A DNA stretch of 64,000 bases from JAXLWB01 sp046328715 (GCA_046328715.1 JAXLWB010000045.1:1-64000), one strand, 5' to 3'. Positions 29,101-37,177 are shown, numbered from the stretch's first letter. Numbers and translations: made by a program. Notes: generated by a model from the letters alone, not told the origin.

Positions 29101-29842
29101 TCCAAGCCATGCCCAAACCCAAGTTTCAGAGAATACAGTTACGATGGCCGCTACACAAAGCAGCATATTGAGTGCAGGAAGTGACCCGATCATTAATTTT
29201 GTAATGAGTGAAAAGGGCGATCCAGCGCTGAATCCCAAACTAGTACTGGGGCAAATCCATGCGGCAGTTGGAAAAACTGTTTCTGTAACCGCACAGGGAC
29301 GCAACTTGGGACGCAAAACCATCTCGATCAAGGTCCGCTTCTATCAAGGTACATCCAGCAATGGCCCGATGGCAGGGGAAGTGCTTGTGGGTAACGTAGC
29401 GGGGGGCGAACCATTTTCAGCCACACTCAAGTTCGTGGTAGGACAGGGTACTCAACCGATCTTTGCCCACGTCATCGGCGATGAGAACGCTGCTTTGGCG
29501 AATGACGATGCCACTGGCAATTTGGCAGCGATTCCTGCGCCATCGCTCACCGTGAATGCCAACAGTACACCTACAGATGGGCTGTTTGTTTCACTGCAAC
29601 TGCCAGCCGGCGAAGCCTTGGCTGGTTTTCGACTGTTACGTGGCCCATCGCCCAACGGTCCTTTCCAGCTCATCGCAGAAACCACAAACTCACTTTATCT
29701 CGACCGAGGGCTGAGTGCAGGTGCAACCTATTGTTACACCGCACAAGTCTATGATCGAGCTGGAATGTTGTCGCCACAGTCGCCCTCGGAATGTTTGACC
29801 GTAGCCGATTATCGGATTTTCTTGCCACTCGTCAATCGGTAA
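23138..29842 (+). CDS. Giant secreted beta-helix / RCC1 propeller protein
   Basis: Start chosen at 23138 (MLRRISLSCLFLF, with AGGGG 7 nt before it); 2234 aa. After the signal peptide, residues about 30-480 form a parallel beta-helix (GGAILNEGTLTLDHTTVRDS-type repeats). Residues about 513-865 carry seven RCC1 repeats (HSCVIGDGGGVKCWGHN, GELGDGTT), which fold as a propeller. A Thr/Pro-rich linker (PTATATATPTPTF) follows, then about 1300 residues of mostly beta structure, with LDPQPLPP twice near 1810-1830. A fibronectin III-like domain and the tail YRIFLPLVNR end it. It is predicted to be exported; its size and repeats suggest adhesion or matrix binding. Confidence 0.93.
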   Translation: MLRRISLSCLFLFTVIRLLSSVKGFAAPQSQANVISDCSANGVTTAVARGGAITFDCGANPVTIPLNEITIAADQIVTIEGGNLVTLSGGDTNRLFQIGPGGSLALNNITISNGNSGSEAGGAILNEGTLTLDHTTVRDSKGSGGAAIHTQDGTVVVRNSQLLNNQATASGGAMSNQNGTVSIFNSLIEGNRAVNFAGVDSVGQLVMRASTVRGNLAEGGYGGGIGIQDGNALIEDSLIEENQAGSGGGGIYISPNYQATVTIRGSRILHNQADITLDGTQGGGIYSGSALTLDQVTVDNNRSYHSAGIYQYGSNGNLTIRNSTLSNNQAVHVAGGLWLNGAQGHTLSNVTISGNSAGDWGGGIYALDVPTALNFATIYGNSAPLGANLYVVRTTLTMTGVLFAVPASGGTNCGSEGSAQPIQSAGYNFDSDGSCGLSGLGDQSNVDPKLGPLADNGGPTLTHLPQTGSPAIDRVPIVKCLNLDQRNYARPVGAGCDSGAVETGAVPVPNPQAARLALGEYHSCVIGDGGGVKCWGHNESGELGDGTTSKHASAVAVTGLAEGVVALAAGKEHTCALLLSGSVKCWGGNHQGQLGDGSTQNRLIPVDVQGLGGKVVGITTGGYHSCALLATGIIQCWGYNNFGQLGNGKNTNSSLPLNVNMQNNGVLVAAGAFHTCVLLNNGNVKCWGNNNMGALGDGTTISRATPTDVLGINNSAINLALGESHSCIALHDGGIRCWGYNGVGQLGDGTLTNRLSPVNVAGLQGGVANVAAGQYHTCAALADGSAKCWGYNSVGQLGDGSNQYRTTAVSVANLSTNVLEVATGASHSCALLSNSKVFCWGDNVFGDLGDTTETPRTTPVEVRGLRVEIPPTATATATPTPTFTPIPPTPTATETATPEPLGDLFHPTQPDGAATATLQLATTTGYATQEVGISGQGPAGSNAVTVQWVIAGTMLFAGNFTLDAEGVYAGSIVVPDSDFTGGVQLCVAPLDAPNPAFTCANFTMVAAPDGAIEGVLPPALLPAVQMASDVDGPHTVTTMKLLNQAGTVIAVAPVNVNGAFTFKNVPVGNYNLVATGDINAPLQPLPLNVVAGRTVKPEWPTLIMIKHDPVDGLECNNNVASAAFVQAKYAYSVAPVQTTVAAQMDSPATGELPILLHNELLAYTQQKLQFAQTFGIYLSGIPVLNEFRSEAQIIHSIPPQLATLVGMNYRIVVNGQVVVSQTLATAPYLFRFDMGQLPAGKHMLYVAPMVKEPFKNPVRQCPYQKEILVADSPVNLQQGVGAANAAGAEPADVGVGFDPASGTYFFDLTLKPAALGLPVSVPKQPTNLPYLGNIQNTASASVTIQGHASLSGACRIEQAALDGSLFLAGEYACSPHYDLTGGNQSCVIDPLNPKKLEFTQFNKLVCSKFINPAPRFDNDLFNFLDIIRVRLKVGFHLDASLSVTSQLRPFDPRLYGNLMGKGEPEVYGSVRLSFLRVFNAGAQLTANGTAFIQPTLDLTKAGLDAHYSGCAAAQLLLGLWVEGIDSESFKLTDFSECFNHNEQSLTVTKAEEGAVDPGPRVWAAPALASAPDGTMLSVYVEDTAPTAPLAAPAVFARFWNPATQSWGEPTALSASDKLVNNPVAAFYGHDGTHALVAWSQVDMSAAERESAGNNLNMLAAHQEIYYAFWNGEEWSSATRLTSDLLADGMAALAGDESGATLAWTRDLDGDMLTTLDSVIAVSDWNVDAHTFDSPTLLSASDGGVTISSTDNRADHTLLATGMNFDVSLDRKYDALLDRSNTVLAFTLDRDGDVNTGGDRRIQLFRRNFDAVKLDPQPLPPKTWSLLDPQPLPPRVESPSVALDPTNLNNLKLAFLQRDATDNQEGVAMLGGEATLWSASVQLSANGWEIQAAPLLDGIEPVRAEEPTILTDNSGQSLIAFRRFGAAGTPAALGQIAVANAIIINGGRTQYGDPIYLTNTPAAQQWMPAVTLNPLNHNLQFASVQRAVSPSHAQTQVSENTVTMAATQSSILSAGSDPIINFVMSEKGDPALNPKLVLGQIHAAVGKTVSVTAQGRNLGRKTISIKVRFYQGTSSNGPMAGEVLVGNVAGGEPFSATLKFVVGQGTQPIFAHVIGDENAALANDDATGNLAAIPAPSLTVNANSTPTDGLFVSLQLPAGEALAGFRLLRGPSPNGPFQLIAETTNSLYLDRGLSAGATYCYTAQVYDRAGMLSPQSPSECLTVADYRIFLPLVNR

Positions 29843-29855
29843 ACTCAACCTGGAA

Positions 29856-29898
29856 GTATCACAACAACGACACACAGTAGACGTCGTTGTTGTGATAC
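29856..29898 (+). terminator. Hairpin after the giant beta-helix gene
   Basis: Perfect 16-bp arms GTATCACAACAACGAC (29856-29871) and complement (29883-29898), 11-nt loop, 13 bp after the stop. Confidence 0.75.
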
Positions 29899-29959
29899 CT
29901 GGGTAATCATCAAAATTCAAAATTTTTGCCACCGTGGGAAACGGCAAATAAATCACCCT

Positions 29960-31420
29960 ATGAACTCGAAATCTCTATCACACGCTATGCAAACATCCCC
30001 CATTGAACAATATCGATCGCCAATAATGTCAACCTCGACAAAATGGTGGAAGCTTGGTTATCTGGCATTATTGGCGAGTGGGACATTGTTGCTTTTGCTA
30101 CTCATCACGCATCAGGGACAAGCGCAACGCGTTGCAAAGACTGAGCTAGTGCCAGAAATTTTGGGAGGAGTTAGCGGCTACGTATACGATAATGCTGGTG
30201 CCCCGATCTCCGGTGCAGAGGTAACGCTATTGCTTAAGAGTAGAATAGAGAACGAACAATATGCTATCACAACCACGAATAGCACTGGTGCTTATCAATT
30301 TGTCGGCATTCCAACTGGAGTTTACTTGGCGCGCTTTGATGTACCCACTCAATGCTACCCAACCCACTGGTATCAAAATGGTAAAAGTGCAGAAGAATCG
30401 GATGAGTTGCTTGTGAATGCCAATTTTCTCACGGATGTAACTGTCACCATGACCCGTGGGTCTTGCATTGCCGGCACGGTTTTCCTGGAGGATGAGATTC
30501 CTGCGCATGACGGTACGGTTACTGTATACGGGCAAAATAACGACTCTTGGGATGCAGTTGATGATGTCTCCATTGCTCCGACCGGCAAATATCACACACA
30601 TGAACTAGCTTTGGGAGAGTATCGAATTTGTGCAAGTGTGGATCATCCAAAAACGCATGGCTGCTATGGCGGAAACTCTGTTTGGAATGCGCTGACCGTC
30701 ACACGATCCTCCGCAACCACCTTGACAGGAATCGATTTTCCAGTGAACATCGAATCCTATGATCGTCTGATCACGGGTGTTGTGAGTCATCTTGGCGAGC
30801 CACTACCTAACATCGAAATTTCATTGGATCCAGACGGCGATGAGATACTCCACCAGTTTACGGGCAACGATGGTCAATTTAGCTTTGCTGGGCTGCCACC
30901 AGGTCAATACACTTTGGGTGCTAGGGATCCACAAGGAATCTATGCACCCATCTACTTAGGCTTTATGAGTCCGGACGCATTGGATATATTTGAGGCAGAC
31001 CCGATTGATCTCACTGAATTACCGAGGATTACCGATATTTCATGGGAATTGAACGAAGCAGGATCGTTGCATGGGAAGGTACCCTATCTGCATGAGGATA
31101 CAGAATTTAGATTAGATTTTGCATATCTCTATTGGCAGGTCAAGGATCCAGATATGGGACTCTATTGGCGTTGGACGGGACTAATCCAAAGTGTAGACGA
31201 ACAGGGCAATTTTGCGTTTGATGGTTTGCCAATTGGTATCTATCGCTTAGGTTTCTCTCAATTGTGTTTCCCCACACGAGACTCCTGCGTAGATACCTAT
31301 TATGGTGGGGTGAACTCTTTCTCAAAGGCGAAAGACATCATAGTCGAGGCAGGAAAAATCACAAACATCGATGCTCAAGCTTTTCTTCATCGTCAATATT
31401 TGCCGATTGTTAGTCGATAG
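29960..31420 (+). CDS. Secreted protein with carboxypeptidase-regulatory-like domains
   Basis: The 486-aa product has one N-terminal hydrophobic segment (LGYLALLASGTLLLLLLI), then several prealbumin-like beta domains of the carboxypeptidase regulatory type (GGVSGYVYDNAGAPISGAEV; GSCIAGTVFLEDEIP; ITGVVSHLGEPLPNIEISLD; FSFAGLPPGQYTLGARDP). It ends HRQYLPIVSR, the tail seen in other exported proteins here. There are no enzyme motifs; the role is probably structural or adhesive. No strong ribosome site precedes the ATG at 29960. A decayed copy of its first ~60 codons lies at 38467-38700. Confidence 0.88.
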   Translation: MNSKSLSHAMQTSPIEQYRSPIMSTSTKWWKLGYLALLASGTLLLLLLITHQGQAQRVAKTELVPEILGGVSGYVYDNAGAPISGAEVTLLLKSRIENEQYAITTTNSTGAYQFVGIPTGVYLARFDVPTQCYPTHWYQNGKSAEESDELLVNANFLTDVTVTMTRGSCIAGTVFLEDEIPAHDGTVTVYGQNNDSWDAVDDVSIAPTGKYHTHELALGEYRICASVDHPKTHGCYGGNSVWNALTVTRSSATTLTGIDFPVNIESYDRLITGVVSHLGEPLPNIEISLDPDGDEILHQFTGNDGQFSFAGLPPGQYTLGARDPQGIYAPIYLGFMSPDALDIFEADPIDLTELPRITDISWELNEAGSLHGKVPYLHEDTEFRLDFAYLYWQVKDPDMGLYWRWTGLIQSVDEQGNFAFDGLPIGIYRLGFSQLCFPTRDSCVDTYYGGVNSFSKAKDIIVEAGKITNIDAQAFLHRQYLPIVSR

Positions 31421-31431
31421 ACTTTTGTATT

Positions 31432-31530
31432 TGTTCAGCCCCTTCGTAAGTATCTTCCGGGAAGAGCATATTACTATAGTTTGTCTTGCTCAAGAGCCTT
31501 CCCGGAAGCGGATCGCCTGAATGTTCAAGG
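31432..31530. repeat. CTTCCGGGAAG intergenic element, copy B
   Basis: CTTCCGGGAAG (31454-31464) and its inverted partner CTTCCCGGAAG (31498-31508) lie in a stretch that aligns over about 95 bp with the reverse complement of 7855-7955. It lies between the carboxypeptidase-like gene and a gene fragment. Confidence 0.65.
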
Positions 31531-31762
31531 TACTATCAGTGGCTTGTTGTACTTTTCACATCGCAGCAAGGATTCCTATGCCGTGATCAGCGCAGTCCAC
31601 AGCTTGCTAAAGCTGGGTTATCACGATGAGGTACTCAACACGCGGCTTGTCCGGCAATATTACCGGGGCGATGGACTGATGCAAAGTGTTGCGTTGCAAG
31701 CAATGGGATGGGTCGCGCAACTTCCGCCTGAGATGGCTAGACTCTTGCGCGCTGTCTTATAG
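31481..31762 (+). pseudogene. C-terminal fragment of an unknown gene fused to element B
   Basis: An open frame reads through element B and then gives about 75 plausible residues (HRSKDSYAVISAVHSLLKLG, DGLMQSVALQAMGWVAQLPP) ending at TAG 31762. The helical pattern suggests HEAT-like repeats. The only upstream start is a TTG inside the repeat element with no ribosome site, so this looks like a 3' remnant cut by the element. Function unknown. Confidence 0.4.
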
Positions 31763-31789
31763 TATCCATGAAGGGATGGAGTAGAAAAA

Positions 31790-32266
31790 ATGGAAAATCA
31801 ATCATGCTGCGGCGAACCCGTAGTGACGCAACCGATGCTGGATGGTGTCATTCGCTATCTGAATACCGATCTTGATCTACGGTCGGCGGAAGATCTGACA
31901 ACGCTCGCTGCTGTCTTACGATCCTGTGGGATGTGGCAAAACCATCTGATCCAAGAGGAAGATGGAAACTGGTTTGCGATCTTCGAAACAGGGGAATGCG
32001 CTGCTGATCCCAACCAAACTATCACCCGACTACTGGACGTGGTTGAATCGCTGGCACCGGAATACCAAACAATTTGGTCGCGCTGTACCAAGAAAGAGTT
32101 CAATATCGGCTACCAGTGTGGCACAACACCGCAGAGTTTCACACAAGGGGTGCGCAGCGAAGTGATAGCGCGCATAGCTGCTTGGGGCGCTTCTTTCTGC
32201 GTAACCCTCTATCCAGATTACGCTCAGCGCACTAAACCTGTGTCTGAGTCAAATATCATCTCATAA
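31790..32266 (+). CDS. Hypothetical protein
   Basis: A 158-aa product (MENQSCCGEPVVTQPM) preceded by a GGAG-containing site. It is acidic and soluble, with no signal peptide; Cys residues at 6, 7 and further on (RSCGMW, GECAAD, SRCTKK, YQCGTT) are more frequent than usual and could bind metal or form disulfides. I do not recognise the family. It follows the fragment at 31762 by 27 nt and precedes the hydrolase on the same strand. Confidence 0.7.
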   Translation: MENQSCCGEPVVTQPMLDGVIRYLNTDLDLRSAEDLTTLAAVLRSCGMWQNHLIQEEDGNWFAIFETGECAADPNQTITRLLDVVESLAPEYQTIWSRCTKKEFNIGYQCGTTPQSFTQGVRSEVIARIAAWGASFCVTLYPDYAQRTKPVSESNIIS

Positions 32267-32385
32267 ACTGTCGCGCGAACTTGTTGCCCTTATCTACCAA
32301 TTCGTCCAGCTACCCATAAGGCATGGACTACCAAGAAGTCATTCACTACTTTATCAGGAAGCGCTAGCCACAAAGGAAGCAATCA

Positions 32386-33075
32386 ATGGCAACCTATCTT
32401 CTCATTCATGGTGGTTTTTCTGGCGGCTGGGTCTGGCGCGAAGTCGCCAATCGGCTACGATCGGTGGGTCACGAAGTCTTTACACCGACGTTGACCGGCT
32501 TGGGGGAACGTGCGCATCTAGCCACACCAGGGGTCAACCTCGAAACCCATATCCAGGACGTGGTTGGAGTGTTGGAATGCGAGGATTTGTGGAATGTGAT
32601 TCTTCTCGGCCACAGTTCGGGGGTGATGGTGATGGCGGGGGTAGCAGAACGTGTGCCCGAACGGTTGGGGCGGTTAGTTTATCTTGACACCGCTATCCCC
32701 AAAGATGGACTATCCTGGCTTGACCTATTGGGTCCCGCCATGACACGCAAACTATGGGATCTGGCCGAGCAGGAAGGTGATGGCTGGCGAATTCCACTCG
32801 TGCCTGGGCCGCCCCGGTATCAACCCCACCCGCTGAAGACAGTGACCGATCGGCTGGCCATCAACAATCCCCAAGCGGCCAAAATCCCACGCGCTTATAT
32901 TCATTGCATAGCCAAAGATCCGAATAGTCCAGTCGCCTTAGCTTGGCCCGCCATCGACCAATCTGCCGCCGAAGCACAGAGCCAAGGCTGGTGGTTTCGC
33001 ACTCTCCCCACCGATCACAGCCCGCACCGTAGCATGCCCGATGAATTGACAGCCTTGCTGTTGGAACTGGCATAA
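32386..33075 (+). CDS. Alpha/beta-fold hydrolase (esterase-like)
   Basis: The 229-aa product shows the alpha/beta hydrolase layout of the small salicylate esterase/hydroxynitrile lyase group: oxyanion region YLLIHGGFSGGWVW at 4-17, nucleophile elbow LLGHSSG at 73-79 with Ser77, and a late His in TDHSPHRSMPDEL near 208. LTGLGERAHLATPGVNLETH is also typical. It is cytoplasmic and probably splits a small ester or amide; the substrate is not predictable. A 56-bp relic of the 3' end of a related gene lies at 59081-59136. Confidence 0.92.
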   Translation: MATYLLIHGGFSGGWVWREVANRLRSVGHEVFTPTLTGLGERAHLATPGVNLETHIQDVVGVLECEDLWNVILLGHSSGVMVMAGVAERVPERLGRLVYLDTAIPKDGLSWLDLLGPAMTRKLWDLAEQEGDGWRIPLVPGPPRYQPHPLKTVTDRLAINNPQAAKIPRAYIHCIAKDPNSPVALAWPAIDQSAAEAQSQGWWFRTLPTDHSPHRSMPDELTALLLELA

Positions 33076-33206
33076 GGTTCGTCCACTCCGATCAGTCATA
33101 GGCCATTCTTCCCGCCTTGTTTGGGAAAGCGCCCCATGACAACGGGATAGCCACCGTGATACACTAACTCTAGACCTGTACGTCATCTTCAAAAGGAGCA
33201 GAGCCG

Positions 33207-33602
33207 ATGAAGCGTTTATCTCGTTCGACGGCACTCAAGATTGCTGCTGTCTATAATTTTTTGACCGGTATTCTCGGCTTTTTCACCAGCATCCCATTTC
33301 TGGCGCAAGGCGCAGAAGCGCTCAATCGCTCTGGTGACACAGCACCGTTCTCTATCTTTTTTGTGAGTCTCATGCTGGCACCGCTCCAAATCATGGGGGC
33401 CTATGGGGCCTGGCGCAATCAACGGTGGGGCATCGTTTTGTTGATAGTAGCGAGTGTTGTTGATCTGTTTGGCGCGGCCCCGGGACTTCTTGTTGCACCA
33501 ACGGCAGCTCTACGCTTGCTGGCTGCTTCCGGCATTCTACTCGACACGTTAGTGATCGTGTTGTGTCTATGGCGGGATCGTACGCCAAGCGCACAAACGT
33601 AA
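33207..33602 (+). CDS. Four-helix membrane protein, tandem paralog 1
   Basis: A 131-aa protein starting MKRLSRSTALKIAAVYNFLT, with four hydrophobic segments (about 10-30, 48-68, 72-92, 100-122). Three more genes with the same length, start motif (RLxRSTALKIAA) and ending (VIxLCLWRxR) follow directly. AAAGGAG lies just upstream. The conserved AYGAWRNQRWGI loop and LCLWR end suggest one family of small integral membrane proteins. Function unknown. Confidence 0.85.
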   Translation: MKRLSRSTALKIAAVYNFLTGILGFFTSIPFLAQGAEALNRSGDTAPFSIFFVSLMLAPLQIMGAYGAWRNQRWGIVLLIVASVVDLFGAAPGLLVAPTAALRLLAASGILLDTLVIVLCLWRDRTPSAQT

Positions 33603-33650
33603 CTGGTAGCCCCCCAGTAAGGGGGAAACTATGCAAGGAGAATCCTTCCG

Positions 33651-34037
33651 ATGAACCGTTTATCCCGCGCGAAGGCGCTAAAAGTAGCGGCAAGCCTCTC
33701 TTTCCTGATCAGTCTCTACGGCGTTATGGTCAATATTCCGCTTCTAGCCCAAGGCAGTGGGGCGATTGAAGCCCAGCGCACGCCTTATTCTGTCATCGTA
33801 ATCCTGTTCGGGCTATCAGTCATGGGACTTTTGGCGGTCTATGGCGTATGGCACGGTCATCGTTGGGCGCTCCTGTTGACCATTCTGGTTGCCCTGTTGA
33901 ATGTGCTCGCGGCCATGCCGGGGATCTTCTTTGCTCCAATCTGGTATTGGCAATTGTCTTCAGCGACGATTACACTCTTTGGCCTTGCTGTCATCATTTT
34001 GTGTCTGTGGCGCGAACGTAAACCGACGCTGATATAG
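33651..34037 (+). CDS. Four-helix membrane protein, tandem paralog 2
   Basis: A 128-aa paralog of its neighbours (MNRLSRAKALKVAASLSFLI; AVYGVWHGHRWALLLTILVA; VIILCLWRERKP). It has AAGGAG before the ATG. It carries four predicted membrane helices and lies 48 bp after paralog 1. Confidence 0.85.
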   Translation: MNRLSRAKALKVAASLSFLISLYGVMVNIPLLAQGSGAIEAQRTPYSVIVILFGLSVMGLLAVYGVWHGHRWALLLTILVALLNVLAAMPGIFFAPIWYWQLSSATITLFGLAVIILCLWRERKPTLI

Positions 34038-34061
34038 TCGAGCATTAGGAGAAATGACACG

Positions 34062-34454
34062 ATGAATCGCTTAGCGCGTTCTACCGCCCTCAAAATCGCC
34101 GCTGTACTTTCGTTTGTGCTGGGGCTTGGTGCCATCTATCTTTTCCTGCCCTCTTTGTCCCGCGGCGCCATTGCGCTCTACGGCCAGCCCGATATCCCAC
34201 CTTATCCTGTCGTCGTGATCGCCTTGGCTTTGGCGTTGGTGCGCATCATTGCTGCCTACGGCGCGTGGCAAAGTCAACGCTGGGGAATTGTGTTTACCAT
34301 CCTGGCGAATGGATTCGATAGTGTGACGGCTGTGCCGGGGGTTCTCTATGCGAGAACGCCAGCTTTGTGGCTAACGGCAATCTCTACCGTTATTTTGTCA
34401 ATGATTGTCATTGTTCTCTGCTTGTGGCGCGAACGCAAACTGGCTACAACCTAA
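34062..34454 (+). CDS. Four-helix membrane protein, tandem paralog 3
   Basis: A 130-aa paralog (MNRLARSTALKIAAVLSFVL; AAYGAWQSQRWGIVFTILAN; VIVLCLWRERKL), 24 bp after paralog 2, with AGGAG upstream. Four predicted membrane helices. Confidence 0.85.
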   Translation: MNRLARSTALKIAAVLSFVLGLGAIYLFLPSLSRGAIALYGQPDIPPYPVVVIALALALVRIIAAYGAWQSQRWGIVFTILANGFDSVTAVPGVLYARTPALWLTAISTVILSMIVIVLCLWRERKLATT

Positions 34455-34547
34455 ACCGCGTTTGCTTTGAGCATGGCAGTTTATGAGGTTCAAAATGACC
34501 AGTCTCAAACAACGCGACCTTGAAACAAGGCAAAAAGGAAGGCGTTC

Positions 34548-34955
34548 ATGCATCGCTTACCCCGCTCGACAGCGCTGAAAATTGCCGCAATTCTTTCTTT
34601 TGTCGTTGGGGTTTATGGCTTCGTGCTCTTCATGCCCCTGATGGCGCGCGGTGATGCAGCGCTCCGGCAAGCTGAAGGGTGGTTACCCTATTATGTGGTA
34701 ATATTGGTCTTTGTCCAATCCACTATTCGTATGTCCACCGCCTATCTGGTCTGGCACGGCTGGCGCGCTGGCATCCTTTGGACACTCTTTGCCGATCTAT
34801 TGGATATTGCCGATGCTGTACCCGGCATGCTGTTTGCGCCGACTTTTTCATTGCGGCTCGGCTCGATCCTAACAACGCTTTGTAGTATCGTCGTGATCAT
34901 TCTTTGTTTATGGCGGCAACGCCTGCCGAGCCAGGAGACCTTCAAGCGATTCTGA
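34548..34955 (+). CDS. Four-helix membrane protein, tandem paralog 4
   Basis: A 135-aa paralog (MHRLPRSTALKIAAILSFVV; VIILCLWRQR) with AAGGAAGG upstream. Its stop TGA overlaps the kinase ATG (TGATG at 34953-34957), so the array and the two-component genes are translationally coupled. This makes a role in signal input or in the response of that pair likely (inference). Confidence 0.85.
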   Translation: MHRLPRSTALKIAAILSFVVGVYGFVLFMPLMARGDAALRQAEGWLPYYVVILVFVQSTIRMSTAYLVWHGWRAGILWTLFADLLDIADAVPGMLFAPTFSLRLGSILTTLCSIVVIILCLWRQRLPSQETFKRF

Positions 34956-36280
34956 TGTCTAGACATTTTGCCGTTGATACCGATACTCTTTTGAAACGGG
35001 GTCTGCTCTTCACCTTGACCACGGCTTACGTATTCGTCGTCTTTACCATTGTCGATGCGGTGGTGATCATGCCCTTTGCTGAAGCGCGCACGGCGTTATT
35101 GAACGTACCGGTGTGGGTGCAGCCGCTGATGGGTCACTTCGATTTGCTCAATGCGTTGCTTAGCATTCTTTTTGGTCCCGCCATCGGCATTACACTGGTC
35201 GCCGCTGTGCTGGTGCTTCTAACGACGCCGCGCGTCTATCGATGGCTGCGCATTGGGATTAATGACCTGATCGACGCGCAACACGACGATGCCTTTAGCT
35301 TACTGGCCAATGTGCGTCCCCATTTAGAAACCATGAGTGCACCACAAACCCTGCTGCCGACCATTGCGGCGTCGATTGCCCAAACGCTCAAGTTACCCTA
35401 TGTTGCGATTGCAGCACAGGAAGGCGATACGCCTTTGGAAGCAGTTTTTGGCGTTGCCCCGCGCGGAACGAGCATTGAACAGTTGCCCTTGCATTATCTG
35501 GGCACCCCGATTGGCGAACTCGCCGTGACTGCACGACGGGCGGATGAGCCACTTTCCCAATCTGATCTCAAAGTTCTCAGCGATCTGGCGCGCCAGGTGG
35601 GCATCGCCCTCTACGCAGCTCAACTGACCGCTGATCTGCAACGTTCGCGCACTCGATTGGTCACCGCCCGCGAGGAAGAGCGCCGCCGTATCCGTCGCGA
35701 CCTACACGATGGGCTGGGGCCGACGCTCGCCAACTTTGCTATGCGGTTGGAGCAAGCCCGCGAAAGCCTGCCTTCCGATGCAGCAGAAAGTGATGCCCTG
35801 TTGTCATCCTTGACTGGGGAAGCACAACAGGCGATCCTCGATATTCGCCGCCTGGTTTATGAATTGCGCCCGCCCGATCTCGATGAATATGGGCTGGTTT
35901 CGGCACTACGGGAATACTTGCACAAACGGAAGCCCAGAGGTACGACCCTAACCCTGCACGCCCCCGATACGCTGCCCAGTTTGCCTGCTGCGGTCGAAGT
36001 GGCAGCCTATCGCATTGTGCAGGAGGCAGTCAACAACGCTGTCAAACACGCCCAGGCCAGTGTGATCACGGTGACATTGACGCTGCATGGCGAAGCAGAA
36101 AAACCGCTTTCCGTGCAAGTGGAAATCTGTGATAATGGAGTTGGCCTGGCGCAGGATCACCCGGTCGGCATCGGTCTACACTCAATGCGCGAACGGGCCG
36201 AAGAATTAGGAGGACACTGGGCGATCACAAACCTTGCCGAAGGCGGCGCACGAGTCATAGCGCAGTTGCCAGTTCAGTGA
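34955..36280 (+). CDS. NarL-family sensor histidine kinase
   Basis: Start chosen at 34955, which overlaps the upstream stop; 441 aa. Two hydrophobic stretches (about 14-40 and 60-90) anchor the N-terminus. A GAF-like region follows (about 115-235), then the HisKA_3 phosphoacceptor EEERRRIRRDLHDGLGPTLA with His near 251, and a HATPase domain (VEVAAYRIVQEAVNNAVKHA; ICDNGVGL; GIGLHSMRERAEELGG). It should autophosphorylate and pass phosphate to the regulator at 36530. Its membrane part is short compared with relatives, so the preceding four-helix proteins could supply the sensing surface. A remnant of a similar kinase lies at 46718. Confidence 0.95.
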   Translation: MSRHFAVDTDTLLKRGLLFTLTTAYVFVVFTIVDAVVIMPFAEARTALLNVPVWVQPLMGHFDLLNALLSILFGPAIGITLVAAVLVLLTTPRVYRWLRIGINDLIDAQHDDAFSLLANVRPHLETMSAPQTLLPTIAASIAQTLKLPYVAIAAQEGDTPLEAVFGVAPRGTSIEQLPLHYLGTPIGELAVTARRADEPLSQSDLKVLSDLARQVGIALYAAQLTADLQRSRTRLVTAREEERRRIRRDLHDGLGPTLANFAMRLEQARESLPSDAAESDALLSSLTGEAQQAILDIRRLVYELRPPDLDEYGLVSALREYLHKRKPRGTTLTLHAPDTLPSLPAAVEVAAYRIVQEAVNNAVKHAQASVITVTLTLHGEAEKPLSVQVEICDNGVGLAQDHPVGIGLHSMRERAEELGGHWAITNLAEGGARVIAQLPVQ

Positions 36281-36366
36281 GCGACTGCATAGGCTGTCCA
36301 TACGTTATCCGTGTACCACTAAAAAACTCTGAATTTATGTATATATGTAGTGGTCAATGACTTACT

Positions 36367-36467
36367 GAAAAGAAGAATCTCGCAAAGACGCACCCAATGG
36401 GTACCCAGAACGCAAAGTTTTTCTTTTTCTTTGTGGACTTTGTGCCTTTGCGTGAGATTTTCTTTTC
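36367..36467. repeat. Inverted repeat between kinase and regulator genes
   Basis: Left arm 36367-36387 (GAAAAGAAGAATCTCGCAAAG) pairs imperfectly with 36446-36467; the middle holds TTTGTGGACTTTGTGCCTTT, a sequence type I recall as a common palindromic repeat in environmental bacteria. It splits the two-component pair by 249 bp, so the regulator may have its own promoter. Confidence 0.5.
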
Positions 36468-36529
36468 ACGATGTAGTTGACCCATACAATATAGGTGAAT
36501 TCGATCACAGTATAGGGGAAGAAGTCCTT

Positions 36530-37177
36530 ATGAACGATCGGTTCCGCATCCTAGTGGTCGATGATCACAAAGCTTTTCTCGATGGCTTGCGCGCCATGCT
36601 CAATTCGGCGCCCGATCTGGAAATTGTGGGTGAGGCGAATAGCGGCACCCAAGCCGTGGAGATGGCCTTGTCGTTGCAACCCGACATCATTCTCATGGAC
36701 ATTCAGATGCCGGGCATGAACGGAGTCGATGCCACGCGGCGCATCATCTATAGTAGTCCACACATTGGCGTGATCATGCTGACCATGTTTGAGGATGATG
36801 ATTCAGTTTTTAGCGCCATGCGGGCAGGAGCGCGCGGTTATCTGCTCAAAGGAGCGCTCAAAGCCGAGGTTTTACACGCCGTGCGCGGCGTGGCTGCCGG
36901 GGAAGCAATCTTTGGCTCTGGGCTGGCGCGGCGCATGATCAAATTCTTTGCCGAACGCAAACCTGCTTCCCCCGCCGACGCCTTCCCCGAACTGACCGAA
37001 CGCGAGGTCGAGATTCTGCAACTGCTTTCCCACCACCTCACCAACCAAGAGATCGCCGACCGCCTTTCGATCAGTCTCAAAACGGCGCGCAATCATGTGT
37101 CGAATATCCTAAACAAACTACAAGTGGCCGATCGGGCGGCGGCGATCGTACGGGCACGCGAGGCAGGGCTACAGTAA
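36530..37177 (+). CDS. NarL-family response regulator
   Basis: Start chosen at 36530 (MNDRFRILVVDDH); 215 aa. The receiver domain has acidic residues D11/D12, phosphoacceptor D57 in ILMDIQMPGMNGVDA, the T/S switch in IMLTMFEDDDS and Lys in GYLLKGA. The LuxR-type HTH (about 150-212) reads LTEREVEILQLLSHHLTNQE and KTARNHVSNILNKLQVADRA. It is the partner of the kinase just upstream and is expected to bind DNA as a phospho-dimer. Relics of related HTH ends occur at 38697 and 47130. Confidence 0.96.
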   Translation: MNDRFRILVVDDHKAFLDGLRAMLNSAPDLEIVGEANSGTQAVEMALSLQPDIILMDIQMPGMNGVDATRRIIYSSPHIGVIMLTMFEDDDSVFSAMRAGARGYLLKGALKAEVLHAVRGVAAGEAIFGSGLARRMIKFFAERKPASPADAFPELTEREVEILQLLSHHLTNQEIADRLSISLKTARNHVSNILNKLQVADRAAAIVRAREAGLQ

